The notes under the pieces: model-generated | What the model saw: only the letters and a program-made list of their open reading frames with translations | What the model was told of the DNA's origin: nothing | Databases searched by the model: none | Shown: in pieces, positions 8,696 through 18,826 of the stretch | Numbering within the stretch: position 1 is the stretch's first letter | Layout of the letters: each line of letters begins with the position of its first letter | Source: Arthrobacter sp. QXT-31 | GTDB lineage: Bacteria > Actinomycetota > Actinomycetes > Actinomycetales > Micrococcaceae | DNA: 64,000 nt | Assembly: GCF_001969265.1 (NCBI RefSeq) | Contig: NZ_CP019304.1 | Coordinates: 1,922,001-1,986,000 of the forward strand | Direction of reading: 5' to 3' | Made by a program: the position numbers and the translations under genes

Positions 8696-9208
8696 CTAGA
8701 GGGTCCTGATCATCCGCGTGTTGCCGAGCGTATTGGGCTTCACGCGCGCAAGGTCCAGGAACTCGGCCACGCCTTCGTCGTGCGAGCGCAGCAGTTCGGA
8801 GTACACCTGCGGGTCCACCGCCGACTGGTCTGCCATCACCTCGAAGCCGTGCCGCTTGAAGAAATCCACCTCGAAGGTCAGGCAGAACACGCGGGAGACG
8901 CCCAGGGCTGCGGCCTGCTTCAGGAGGCTTTCAACCAGGACGTGGCCCACGCCCTTGCCGCGCCAGGCATCGGAAGCTGCGAGGGTGCGGACCTCGGCCA
9001 GGTCCTCCCACATGACGTGCAGGGCGCCGCAGCCGATGACCTCGCCGGCCGCCGACTCGGCGATCAGGAACTCCTGCAGGCTCTCGTAGTACGCCACCGT
9101 CTCCTTGGCCATCAGGATCCTCTCTTCGGCGAGTGGCGCCACGAGTCGCTTGATGGCGGCCACATCGCTGGTCCGGGCCGGGCGGATGCTGAAGGAGGAG
9201 TCAGTCAC
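8696..9208 (-). CDS. GNAT N-acetyltransferase, ArgA-like amino-acid acetyltransferase
   Basis: A 170-aa single-domain GNAT protein. It reads like the short actinobacterial N-acetylglutamate synthases (the M. tuberculosis Rv2747 type) that start arginine synthesis: an N-terminal IRPARTSDVAAIKRLV, the acetyl-CoA loop region DAWRGKGVGHVLVESLL, and the C-terminal signature VFCLTFEVDFFKRHGF. The GTG at 9208 is the first start in frame with homology. No other arg genes are nearby. The GNAT assignment is firm; the substrate (glutamate) is inferred from overall resemblance. Confidence 0.85.
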   Translation of the reverse strand: MTDSSFSIRPARTSDVAAIKRLVAPLAEERILMAKETVAYYESLQEFLIAESAAGEVIGCGALHVMWEDLAEVRTLAASDAWRGKGVGHVLVESLLKQAAALGVSRVFCLTFEVDFFKRHGFEVMADQSAVDPQVYSELLRSHDEGVAEFLDLARVKPNTLGNTRMIRTL

Positions 9209-9263
9209 AGCCCCATCTTACGGACTGCTGCACCCACGCCCCGGCTGGCAGGGACCAGCAGTG

Positions 9264-11384
9264 TCAGAGCCCCAGGTCGGCGGGCAGCGGAATGTCCTTG
9301 CCGAGGACGTTCCTGGCCAGGAAGTGTTCCACCACGCCGTACCAGACCTTGGCATGCTGGGGCTGCAGGATCCAGTGGTTTTCGTCGGGATAGAAGAGGA
9401 ACCTGTGGCTGGTCTGCCCGTTGCCGTCGGCCGCGAGCCGGGACCTGGACAGCAGCTCGTACCAGAGCCGCAGGCCCTCCCCGATGGGCACGCGGTAGTC
9501 CTTGTCGCCGTGGATCACCAGCATGGGCGTCAGGATCTTCTCGACGTGCAGGTGCGGGGAGTTCTCCAGCGCCATTTCCGCCGTCATTTCCTTGAGCCAG
9601 TACTGCGATGCGTCCGTGGTGGGGCCGAACTGGTCCAGCGCCCACAGGCTGGCGTGGGTCACGATCGCCTTGAACCGGTCCGTCTGGCCGGCCACCCAGT
9701 TCGCCATGTAGCCGCCGAACGAGCCTCCCATCGCCGCCGTCCGGCTTTCGTCGATATCCGGCCGCTGCACCACTGAGTCCGTGATGGCCATGAGGTCCGT
9801 GTACGGCGCCTTGCCCCAGCCGCCCCAGCCCCGCTGGATGTATTCCTGGCCGTACCCCGTTGACAGCGCAGGGTCCGGCAGGAGAACGGCGTAGCCCCGG
9901 GCAGTGAGCAGCCACGGGTTCCAGCGCCAGGTCCAGGCATTCCAGGAGCCCAGGGGACCGCCGTGGATCCAGAGCAGCAGCGGCGCGGGGTTCCCGGCAG
10001 AAGCCCCGGCGGGCAGGGCCAGGTAGGCAGGCACCCGGGTGCCATCGGCCGCCGTCGTCTCCACCCGCTCCAGCGACCCCGCGGTCTGCGGCCGCTCAGC
10101 CGGCGACGGCAGCCGCGTGACGTCCCCGGTGGCGAGGTCGATCCTGACGGGCTCGGCCGGAAACTCGTAAGAGCTGCGCAGCGCGTAGGCGCTGCGCCCG
10201 TCGGGTGAAACGACCACGTCGGTGTAGGCCGCCGCATCCGGCGTCACCCTGGTGACGCTCCCCCGGGCGGCACCTGCCGCAGCGCTCACGCTGAAAACCG
10301 GCGAAGCGCCGTCGTCGTCTGCCGTGACCAGGAGTGCAGAGCCGTCCGGGAGCCAGGCCTCAGGGTGGGCCCACCGGTCCCAATCATGCGCCAGGGGCTG
10401 CAGGTCTTCCGGCCCGGCCCCACTGGACACGTCGAGGAGGTGGAGCTTGACCTGCGGGGCCTGCTGCGGGGTCGTGTCGCTTTCGCTGAGGACGGCGAGG
10501 GTGCCGCCGTCCGGGCTGACCGGTCCCGGGAAGTAGTTCATGCCTTCCTCGTCGAGGAGGATCCTCAAGTTGCCGGTGGCAACGTCAACCGCGGCGAGCA
10601 CCGAGCGCAGGTCCGCCTTCGGCAGCGGCTTGACCAGGCTGGTGTAGATGGTCTTGCCGGCCGGGCCGACCACCGAGACAGCCTCGCGGAGCCGGGAGCC
10701 CACCTGCGGGGTGAGGTTGCGCAGCGTGAGGGGTGCTGCGCTGTCCACGGTGGCGGGTTTCCCTGGTTCCTGATCGGTCCCGGGCTCCACGGCGAAGAGC
10801 CGGGGCTGGGCAGGGCCGAGGTCAGCGTCCCAGTAGCGCACCGGGTATTCACTGTGCAGGATGGCCGCCACTTTGTTGTCCTTGCGGCTCTTGCGGCGCT
10901 CGGCGTCGTCGTCCTCGTCCCTGGAGCCGGCGAGGACGGTGGCGTTGACGAAGGCGGCGTTGGCGTCCCTGGCGGCCATGACCTTGTCCACGCCGCCTGG
11001 CCTGGAGAGCACCACGCGCGCCTCGCCGCCGCCGGCGGGGAGCACCCAAAGCGCGCTGACGGGGTCGCCGTCGGCTTCCTTCTCCGGATCCGGCCTGGCG
11101 GAGGTGAAGTAGACGTCGCCGTTGGCCGCGAACGCGGCGCCGGCTTCGCCCTTGGCGCTGCGGGTGATCCTCCGGGCCTGGTTCGCGCCTGCCGGGTCCA
11201 CCTCCCACAGAGCCGAAACGTATTCGGTGCCCTTGCTGTTGAGCGTGGCGACGGCGGTCACCAGCCGCTGGCCGTCGGGGCTGAGGGCCAGGCCACTGAC
11301 GCGGGGGATCGCCAGGTAGTGGTCGAGGTCATGGAAGGGGGTAGCCGGTTGCTCGCGCAGGGTCGCTGCATCTTCAGTTGACAT
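9264..11384 (-). CDS. S9 family peptidase (acylaminoacyl-peptidase/prolyl oligopeptidase type)
   Basis: A 706-aa serine peptidase with no signal peptide, so probably cytoplasmic. Residues about 1-440 form a WD/beta-propeller-like region with repeated SPDG motifs (for example LALSPDGQRLV, VSPDGGTLAVL, VVSPDGRSAYA) that gates the active site. The C-terminal alpha/beta hydrolase has the nucleophile near S555 (GGSFGGYM), the acid near D627-D629 (HGDKDYRVP) and the His near H670 (DENHW). The ATG at 11384 is used; an in-frame GTG at 11399 is possible, and neither has a clear ribosome binding site. A perfect 15-bp palindrome at 11426-11440 lies just upstream and may be its operator. Confidence 0.93.
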   Translation of the reverse strand: MSTEDAATLREQPATPFHDLDHYLAIPRVSGLALSPDGQRLVTAVATLNSKGTEYVSALWEVDPAGANQARRITRSAKGEAGAAFAANGDVYFTSARPDPEKEADGDPVSALWVLPAGGGEARVVLSRPGGVDKVMAARDANAAFVNATVLAGSRDEDDDAERRKSRKDNKVAAILHSEYPVRYWDADLGPAQPRLFAVEPGTDQEPGKPATVDSAAPLTLRNLTPQVGSRLREAVSVVGPAGKTIYTSLVKPLPKADLRSVLAAVDVATGNLRILLDEEGMNYFPGPVSPDGGTLAVLSESDTTPQQAPQVKLHLLDVSSGAGPEDLQPLAHDWDRWAHPEAWLPDGSALLVTADDDGASPVFSVSAAAGAARGSVTRVTPDAAAYTDVVVSPDGRSAYALRSSYEFPAEPVRIDLATGDVTRLPSPAERPQTAGSLERVETTAADGTRVPAYLALPAGASAGNPAPLLLWIHGGPLGSWNAWTWRWNPWLLTARGYAVLLPDPALSTGYGQEYIQRGWGGWGKAPYTDLMAITDSVVQRPDIDESRTAAMGGSFGGYMANWVAGQTDRFKAIVTHASLWALDQFGPTTDASQYWLKEMTAEMALENSPHLHVEKILTPMLVIHGDKDYRVPIGEGLRLWYELLSRSRLAADGNGQTSHRFLFYPDENHWILQPQHAKVWYGVVEHFLARNVLGKDIPLPADLGL

Positions 11385-11425
11385 GTGCTGATTCAACACC
11401 GGCTGTGCGGTGGATCACAGGCCGG

Positions 11426-11440
11426 TTCACTATTAGTGAA
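11426..11440. promoter_or_regulatory. 15-bp palindrome upstream of the S9 peptidase
   Basis: TTCACTATTAGTGAA is a perfect inverted repeat of 7-bp arms around one T. It is 42 bp before the ATG of the minus-strand peptidase gene, where an operator would block transcription. It is much more AT-rich than the surroundings. No regulator gene is adjacent. Confidence 0.5.
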
Positions 11441-11500
11441 ACAGTACTTTCAGAACTGCGCGCTCCGCCCCGTCGGCCATCTGACTGCGGCCCAACAGCA

Positions 11501-11542
11501 GGAGGCCCCGCCGGCCCCCTTTCGGGGGCGGGCAGGGCCTCT
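11501..11542 (-). terminator. terminator after clpC
   Basis: GAGGCCC (11502-11508) pairs with GGGCCTC (11535-11541), with an inner CCCCC/GGGGG stem (11515-11519 and 11524-11528). It lies about 30 bp past the clpC stop. The stem is very GC-rich and there is no strong T-run. Confidence 0.6.
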
Positions 11543-11572
11543 TGGCGCTGGAGTGCGGCTGTTGTCCTGGAG

Positions 11573-14065
<2,493 letters not shown>

Positions 14066-14573
14066 TTCGCCACACTCCCTAGCTACGACGTACTTTGATG
14101 CTACGTGGGGGAAGCACGACTTGGGGAGCTTGTTCGCCACAGGGGAAACCGGGGCCCTTGCACAGTTCCACGGAGCTGCCGTATCGGCCTCGCCACTGCG
14201 ACACCCGGACGGGCCCAGCAAGCTCCGCCCGTCTTTATATTGCTTCCGGGCAGATTGCTCCCGGGCTCCCGTGTCCGAAATCACCCTGCAGCGATTGTCC
14301 AGGTTTCATGGTGCCGCCTGTTTTGGAAATCAGCCGGATTCCCGGGGTCCGATTCCCTGCGGGACAGGATGCCCCATTCACCAGTCCGACAGAGGCGCTT
14401 GGCCACAAATCGGCGAGGCTCCCGACAAAATGCGCCGGGCGCTGTCCGGCGAAAGAGACTGGCTAAAGAGACCGGCTAAAGATCCGGTTAAAGCGCAGCG
14501 CCCCCGCAAATCCGGGGGCGCAACACATATGCTCAGAACTTTTTGTGCCCTAACTGGTTGTCAGGGCGCCGGG
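14066..14573. other. 508-bp non-coding region between clpC and lsr2
   Basis: This is the longest gap in the window. Short frames in it have no ribosome binding site or recognisable product. It contains the lsr2 terminator hairpin (14498-14521) and, next to it, three imperfect copies of a GGCTAAAGA-type unit at about 14458-14495. The clpC promoter must lie in the clpC-proximal part, but I cannot place it with confidence. I looked for a ClgR-type site and found no good match. Confidence 0.5.
14498..14521 (-). terminator. terminator after lsr2
   Basis: GCGCCCCCG (14498-14506) and CGGGGGCGC (14513-14521) are perfect 9-bp arms around a 6-nt AT-rich loop, 52 bp after the lsr2 stop. Only a short TTT follows on the minus strand. 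Confidence 0.6.
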
Positions 14574-14900
14574 CTAGGAATTGGCCTTTTGGTAGGCTTC
14601 CTGGATTTCCGCCTGAATGCGGCCGCGCGCGTTTACGGTGTAACCGTGGTCCCGCGCCCACTGGCGTATCTGGGCAGAGTCCTGGCTGCGTCCACCCTGT
14701 GCTTTGACACGGGCAGGACGGCCGCCTGATGTTTTGCGGCCGGCTGAAACAAAGCGTTCCAGTGATGACCGCAGTTCTGAAGCATTGGCAGCGGACAGGT
14801 CAATTTCATAACCGACGCCATCCAGGCCGAAGCGAACGGTTTCGTCCGCGGATCCCCCATCCAGATCGTCCACGAGGACGATATTAACTTTCTGTGCCAT
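14574..14900 (-). CDS. lsr2: Lsr2-family nucleoid-associated protein
   Basis: H-NS-like DNA-bridging protein of actinobacteria that silences AT-rich DNA. It is 108 aa, near the usual 112. The N-terminal dimerisation domain begins MAQKVNIVLVDDLDGG, and the C-terminal DNA-binding domain contains IRQWARDHGYTVNARGRI, with the minor-groove-inserting RGR at 92-94. The ATG at 14900 has GAGAG upstream; an in-frame extension to 14954 is not homologous. Its position between lysS and clpC matches M. tuberculosis Rv3596c-Rv3598c. Confidence 0.97.
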   Translation of the reverse strand: MAQKVNIVLVDDLDGGSADETVRFGLDGVGYEIDLSAANASELRSSLERFVSAGRKTSGGRPARVKAQGGRSQDSAQIRQWARDHGYTVNARGRIQAEIQEAYQKANS

Positions 14901-15038
14901 CAAAAATCTCTCTTTTGGAAAGGACGTGTAATCAGAAAAGCAGGATGTTTCCACCTAAAGTATCTCCCCCAATAAGGCAACGCGTCAAAACGCGCAATGG
15001 TTCCTTGGGGATAACCGGGGGCTTTAAAAAGTCACCTG

Positions 15039-15242
15039 CTATTTGTCTGATTCGGCCGGAGGCTCGGGGGAATCGTCTCCGGCTGCCCTCTGCGCATCAG
15101 CCTCAGCCTGGGCATCGGCTTCCGCCTGCGCGCGGGCTTCGGCCTGGCGTTCTGCCTTGTCCGCGTTAAAGATCGACTTCATGGCAAACCAAAAGAGCAG
15201 GCCAACCACCACCGAGGGAAGCAGTACGGCGATGTAGTCCAT
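15039..15242 (-). CDS. small single-pass membrane protein
   Basis: A 67-aa protein with one membrane helix (about residues 4-24, including VVVGLLFWFAM) and a highly charged Ala/Glu/Gln tail that looks like a coiled coil followed by a disordered acidic end. It begins 2 nt after the lysS stop on the same strand, so it is probably cotranscribed with lysS. Small proteins of this type follow lysS in related genomes as I remember them, but no function is known to me. Confidence 0.7.
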   Translation of the reverse strand: MDYIAVLLPSVVVGLLFWFAMKSIFNADKAERQAEARAQAEADAQAEADAQRAAGDDSPEPPAESDK

Positions 15243-15244
15243 GA

Positions 15245-16783
15245 TCAGTGGCCTTCGGGCTTGAGCAGCGGGAAGAGAATGGTTTCGCGGATGCCTGCGC
15301 CGGTAAAGAGCATGACCAGGCGGTCGATGCCCAGGCCGATGCCGCCCATGGGAGGTGCACCGTATTCCAGGGCGCGGAGGAAGTCCTCATCCAGCTGCAT
15401 GGCCTCGGCATCGCCGGCGGCGGCGTGCATGGACTGCTCGGTGAGGCGTTCGCGCTGGATGACCGGGTCAATGAGCTCGGAGAAGGCCGTGCCGCGCTCC
15501 ATGCCGCCGATGATCAGGTCCCAGGCCTCGATCAGGCGGCCGTCCTCGCGGTGCGGGCGGGCCAGCGGCTGGGCAGACGGCGGGTAGTCGTAGACAAAAG
15601 TGGGGTTCAGCAGGGTGGGCTCGACGATTTCGCCGAACAGCTCCACGGCCAGCTTCTCTGCATCCCATTTCGGATCGACCTTGACCTCGTGCTTCTCGGC
15701 CACGGCGCGCAGTTCCTCGAGCGGGGTGTCGGGGGTGATCTCCTGGCCCACCGCTTCGGAAAGTCCCGGGTAAACAGCCACCCAGGCCCAGTCGCCGTCG
15801 AGGTTGATCTCTCCGGCTTCAGTCTGCAGTACCCGTCCCGCGCCCACAGCATCCGCGGCGTCCAGGATGATCTCCTTGATGCGCTCGGCCATGACGAACT
15901 GGTCCGCCCAGGCCTCGTAGCACTCAAGCGTGGTGAATTCGGGGCTGTGGGTGGAGTCCACGCCCTCGTTGCGGAACACCCTGCCCATGTCGTAGACGCG
16001 GTCGATGCCGCCGACCACTGCGCGCTTGAGGTACAGCTCGGTGGCGATGCGCAGGGTCATCTTCTGGTCGAACGCGTTCATGTGTGTTTCGAACGGACGC
16101 GCCAGCGCGCCGCCGTGGACCAGCTGCAGGATGGGCGTTTCCACCTCAACGTAGCTGTGGCGGAAGAGGGTCTCGCGGATGGAGCGGGTGATGGCGGCGC
16201 GGGTGTACACCATCTCGCGGGCCTCATCGCGGACCATCAGGTCCACGTAACGCTGGCGCACGCGGGTTTCCTCGTTGAGCTCGGCGTGCAGCACCGGCAG
16301 CGGGCGCAGTGCCTTGGACGCCATGGACCAGGAGTCGGCCATGACGGAGAGTTCACCGCGGCGGGACGAGATGACTTCGCCCTGGATGAAGACGTGGTCG
16401 CCCAGGTCAACCAGGGCCTTCCAGTCGGCGAGGGCCTCCTCGCCCACGTTCGCCAGGCTGAGCATGGCCTGCAGCCGTGTGCCCTTGCCGTCCGTGCCGC
16501 CTTCCTGCAGCGTGGCGAAGCACAGCTTGCCGGTGTTGCGGACAAACACGACACGCCCGGTGACGCCCACGACGTCGCCGGTGGTCTCGTCGGCCTGCAG
16601 GTGCGCGTACTTTTCACGGATCTCGCTGAGTGAGTGCGTGCGCTCAACACCCACCGGGTACGCTTCCTGCCCGCGTTCGATCAGCTTGGCGCGCTTGTCC
16701 ATGCGGATGCGCATCTGTTCGCTGGCGTCGAGCGGTTCCGGGGCGTTCTTCGGGGCGGGGGTGTTTTGGGAAGTCACAGTCAC
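15245..16783 (-). CDS. lysS: lysine--tRNA ligase, class II
   Basis: Charges tRNA-Lys. With the GTG at 16783 it is 512 aa, typical of bacterial class II LysRS; GTG at 16777 and TTG at 16786 are alternatives. An N-terminal OB-fold anticodon-binding domain (about 60-170, GVTGRVVFVRNTGKLCFATL) precedes the catalytic core. Motif 2 is seen as FRNEGVDSTHSPEFT and motif 3 as GGIGLGIDRLVML near the C-terminus. The frame stays open far upstream to 18001, but that part is the shadow of the hydrolase genes on the other strand. The 67-aa membrane protein follows directly. Confidence 0.97.
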   Translation of the reverse strand: MTVTSQNTPAPKNAPEPLDASEQMRIRMDKRAKLIERGQEAYPVGVERTHSLSEIREKYAHLQADETTGDVVGVTGRVVFVRNTGKLCFATLQEGGTDGKGTRLQAMLSLANVGEEALADWKALVDLGDHVFIQGEVISSRRGELSVMADSWSMASKALRPLPVLHAELNEETRVRQRYVDLMVRDEAREMVYTRAAITRSIRETLFRHSYVEVETPILQLVHGGALARPFETHMNAFDQKMTLRIATELYLKRAVVGGIDRVYDMGRVFRNEGVDSTHSPEFTTLECYEAWADQFVMAERIKEIILDAADAVGAGRVLQTEAGEINLDGDWAWVAVYPGLSEAVGQEITPDTPLEELRAVAEKHEVKVDPKWDAEKLAVELFGEIVEPTLLNPTFVYDYPPSAQPLARPHREDGRLIEAWDLIIGGMERGTAFSELIDPVIQRERLTEQSMHAAAGDAEAMQLDEDFLRALEYGAPPMGGIGLGIDRLVMLFTGAGIRETILFPLLKPEGH

Positions 16784-16876
16784 CAAGTTTACCGGGACTT
16801 CCCGCCTCGGCGTTCGGCACCCCGGCGCCCTGGAGTTTTCGTCCGGTTCTCCGCCAGGGGCGGGGCATAGACTCAG

Positions 16877-17818
16877 GTGGTGGAGACTTGGACAGTTGAG
16901 ACGGACGACGACGGCGGCCGGCTTGAGGTGCACTCCTTCCGGCCCGCCACACTCACCACAGTCAACGGCGGTACCGCCGACGGCACCACAGCCCAGGGCG
17001 ACCCGCCCCCGGCGGCGGCTCCCGGCGTCGTACTTATCCACGGAACGCTGGTGACCGACCAGCTGTACCGCCCGTTCGCCCGCAACCTGAGCTTCCTCCT
17101 GAGCCGGCCCGTCCACTGCTACAACCGGCGCGGCCGCGGCCGTTCCGCGGAGCAGCCGGACGACTATTCCGTGCAGACCGAGATCCGGGACCTGGCCGCC
17201 GTGATGAAGGAGACGGGGTCCGAGGACGTGGTGGCGCACAGCTACGGCGGCTTCGTGGCGCTCCAGGCGGCACGCGAGATGCCGCTGCGCCGGCTGGTCA
17301 CGTACGACGCCGCGGTGTCCCTCTCCGGCAACCTGCACCACCGCTGGCGGCCGGAACTGGAGCAGGCCGTGACGGACGGGCAGCTCAACCATGCCTGGGC
17401 ACACCTGGTCCAGGGCCTGGCGACGGCCGGCCCGCTCTCCTACCTGCCCCTCGGCGCCCTGCGGATGCTGAGCATCATGTCCGCCCGGACCAACGTCGGC
17501 TCCGAAATGCGGGAACTGCTGCCAACGGCCGTGAAGGAGATGCGGGCGGTGCTCGATGCCGATGCCGAGCTCGCGGATTTCGTGGAACTGGCCACCCCCA
17601 CGCTGATGCTCAGTGGCGGCTGGAGCCCGGGATATTTTTCCGATACCGGCAGGCAGCTGGCCTCGGCGGTGCCGGCGATCGATTTCGCCGTGGTTCCGGG
17701 ACAGCTGCACGAAGGGCCGATCCGGCCGGGGAAGCGCCTGGCCATCCGGATCGCCCGCTTTCTGAACGGGACGGACGGGACCATCACTCCGTGGAGCCGG
17801 AAGCGCCGGCGCCGCTAG
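16877..17818 (+). CDS. alpha/beta hydrolase, copy 1
   Basis: A 313-aa hydrolase of unknown substrate. It shows the oxyanion loop VVLIHGTLV (HG motif), the nucleophile elbow AHSYGGF and a late His in VPGQLHEGP, the order of a standard alpha/beta hydrolase. There is no signal peptide. It is closely similar along its whole length to the next gene (shared RPVH.(Y/F)NRRGRG, RRLVTYDAAVS versus ERLAVYDPAVS), so the two are a tandem duplication. It is divergent from lysS, with 93 bp between them. GTG at 16877 or the following GTG could be the start. It stands where panD and coaX lie in M. tuberculosis. Confidence 0.88.
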   Translation: MVETWTVETDDDGGRLEVHSFRPATLTTVNGGTADGTTAQGDPPPAAAPGVVLIHGTLVTDQLYRPFARNLSFLLSRPVHCYNRRGRGRSAEQPDDYSVQTEIRDLAAVMKETGSEDVVAHSYGGFVALQAAREMPLRRLVTYDAAVSLSGNLHHRWRPELEQAVTDGQLNHAWAHLVQGLATAGPLSYLPLGALRMLSIMSARTNVGSEMRELLPTAVKEMRAVLDADAELADFVELATPTLMLSGGWSPGYFSDTGRQLASAVPAIDFAVVPGQLHEGPIRPGKRLAIRIARFLNGTDGTITPWSRKRRRR

Positions 17819-17885
17819 GTCAACACGTCTGGTGGCAGGTGCAGTCCGGCTGTCAGCACACGCCGGCCTCCGATAGGCTCGGAAC

Positions 17886-18722
17886 ATGACTCGCGAGATC
17901 ATCAGCACCCCCGACGGCGGCAAGCTTGAGCTGTTCAGCACGGGCGAAGCGCTGGCCTCGGCCGGATCCGGCGTCGTGGTCGTCATCTCTTCCATGGTCA
18001 CGGCTTCCGATTACACGAGGTTCGCGCAGCGGCTCAGTGCCGAACTCGGCCGGCCGGTCCACACCTTCAACCGCCGAGGACGGGGCGCCTCCTCGGAACA
18101 GCAGGGCGACTACACCCTGGACGTCGACATCCGCGACCTCGACACCGTCATGAAGCACACGGACAGCACGGATGTGTTCGGGCACAGCTTCGGCGGGGCC
18201 GTGGCCCTTCACGCTGCGCGGACGCTGCCTGTGGAACGGCTTGCGGTCTACGATCCTGCAGTGTCCGTGAACCACAGCGTCACAGCCGACTGGACCGTCG
18301 AGTACGAGCGTGCCACGGCTGCCGGAGACGATGACCGCGCCCTCGCCGTCCTGCAGCGCGGGCTCGAGGCCGCGGGCCCGTTCTCGTCCCGCATGCCCCT
18401 GTCCATGCTGACCCTGGCCAACCGGCTCACGGCAGGTACGTCCATGGGCAAGCAGCAGCGGGAAATGATGCGCACCGGCGTCCGTGAAATCAAGGCCATC
18501 GTCGCGGCGGACATGCCGGCCGAGCCGTTCCTCCAGCTGCCGCTGGAAACCCTGATCATCGTCGGCGAGAAGAGCCCGGCCTACTTCGGCGTGGCCTGCG
18601 GGCAGATCCACGACGTCCTCTCCGGCTCCAGCTACACCATCCTGCCGGGCTTCGGGCACGACGGCGTCATCCGCGCCCCGGACAAGCTCATCACCGAACT
18701 CAGCGAGTTCTTCGCCGGCTGA
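17886..18722 (+). CDS. alpha/beta hydrolase, copy 2
   Basis: A 278-aa paralogue of the preceding hydrolase, 67 bp downstream on the same strand. The nucleophile elbow GHSFGGA and the late His (LPGFGHDGV) are kept, but the oxyanion HG motif of copy 1 is replaced by VVVISSMVT, so the activity may be changed. There is no signal peptide. The ATG at 17886 gives a start that aligns with copy 1. A perfect 24-bp inverted repeat follows the stop. The substrate is unknown. Confidence 0.87.
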   Translation: MTREIISTPDGGKLELFSTGEALASAGSGVVVVISSMVTASDYTRFAQRLSAELGRPVHTFNRRGRGASSEQQGDYTLDVDIRDLDTVMKHTDSTDVFGHSFGGAVALHAARTLPVERLAVYDPAVSVNHSVTADWTVEYERATAAGDDDRALAVLQRGLEAAGPFSSRMPLSMLTLANRLTAGTSMGKQQREMMRTGVREIKAIVAADMPAEPFLQLPLETLIIVGEKSPAYFGVACGQIHDVLSGSSYTILPGFGHDGVIRAPDKLITELSEFFAG

Positions 18723-18729
18723 CCCAGCA

Positions 18730-18793
18730 GCGCGAACGTACAGTTAAGGCCCCTTTTCCGCCGGGAATTGGGGCCTTAACTGTACGTTCGCGC
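18730..18793. repeat. perfect 24-bp inverted repeat
   Basis: Arms at 18730-18753 and 18770-18793 are exact reverse complements over 24 bp (GCGCGAACGTACAG then TTAAGGCCCC), separated by a 16-nt loop. It lies between the convergent hydrolase and MFS genes, so it could stop transcription both ways, but there is no T-run. The arm length, exactness and AT-containing sequence suit a dispersed palindromic element, which a whole-genome search could test. Confidence 0.7.
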
Positions 18794-18826
18794 CAGTGGT
18801 TGGAGCGGCTCAGGGGTTGGGATCGC

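Noticed and set aside
14095..14479. Overlapping short frames in the clpC-lsr2 gap
   Set aside because: No ribosome binding site, no recognisable product, and two frames are open at once, so neither has coding bias.
14066..14573. ClgR-type operator ahead of clpC
   Set aside because: TTCGCCACAGGGGAA at about 14130 misses several consensus positions.
16784..18001. Upstream extension of the lysS frame
   Set aside because: It runs antisense to the two hydrolase genes, and LysRS homology starts only at about 16783.
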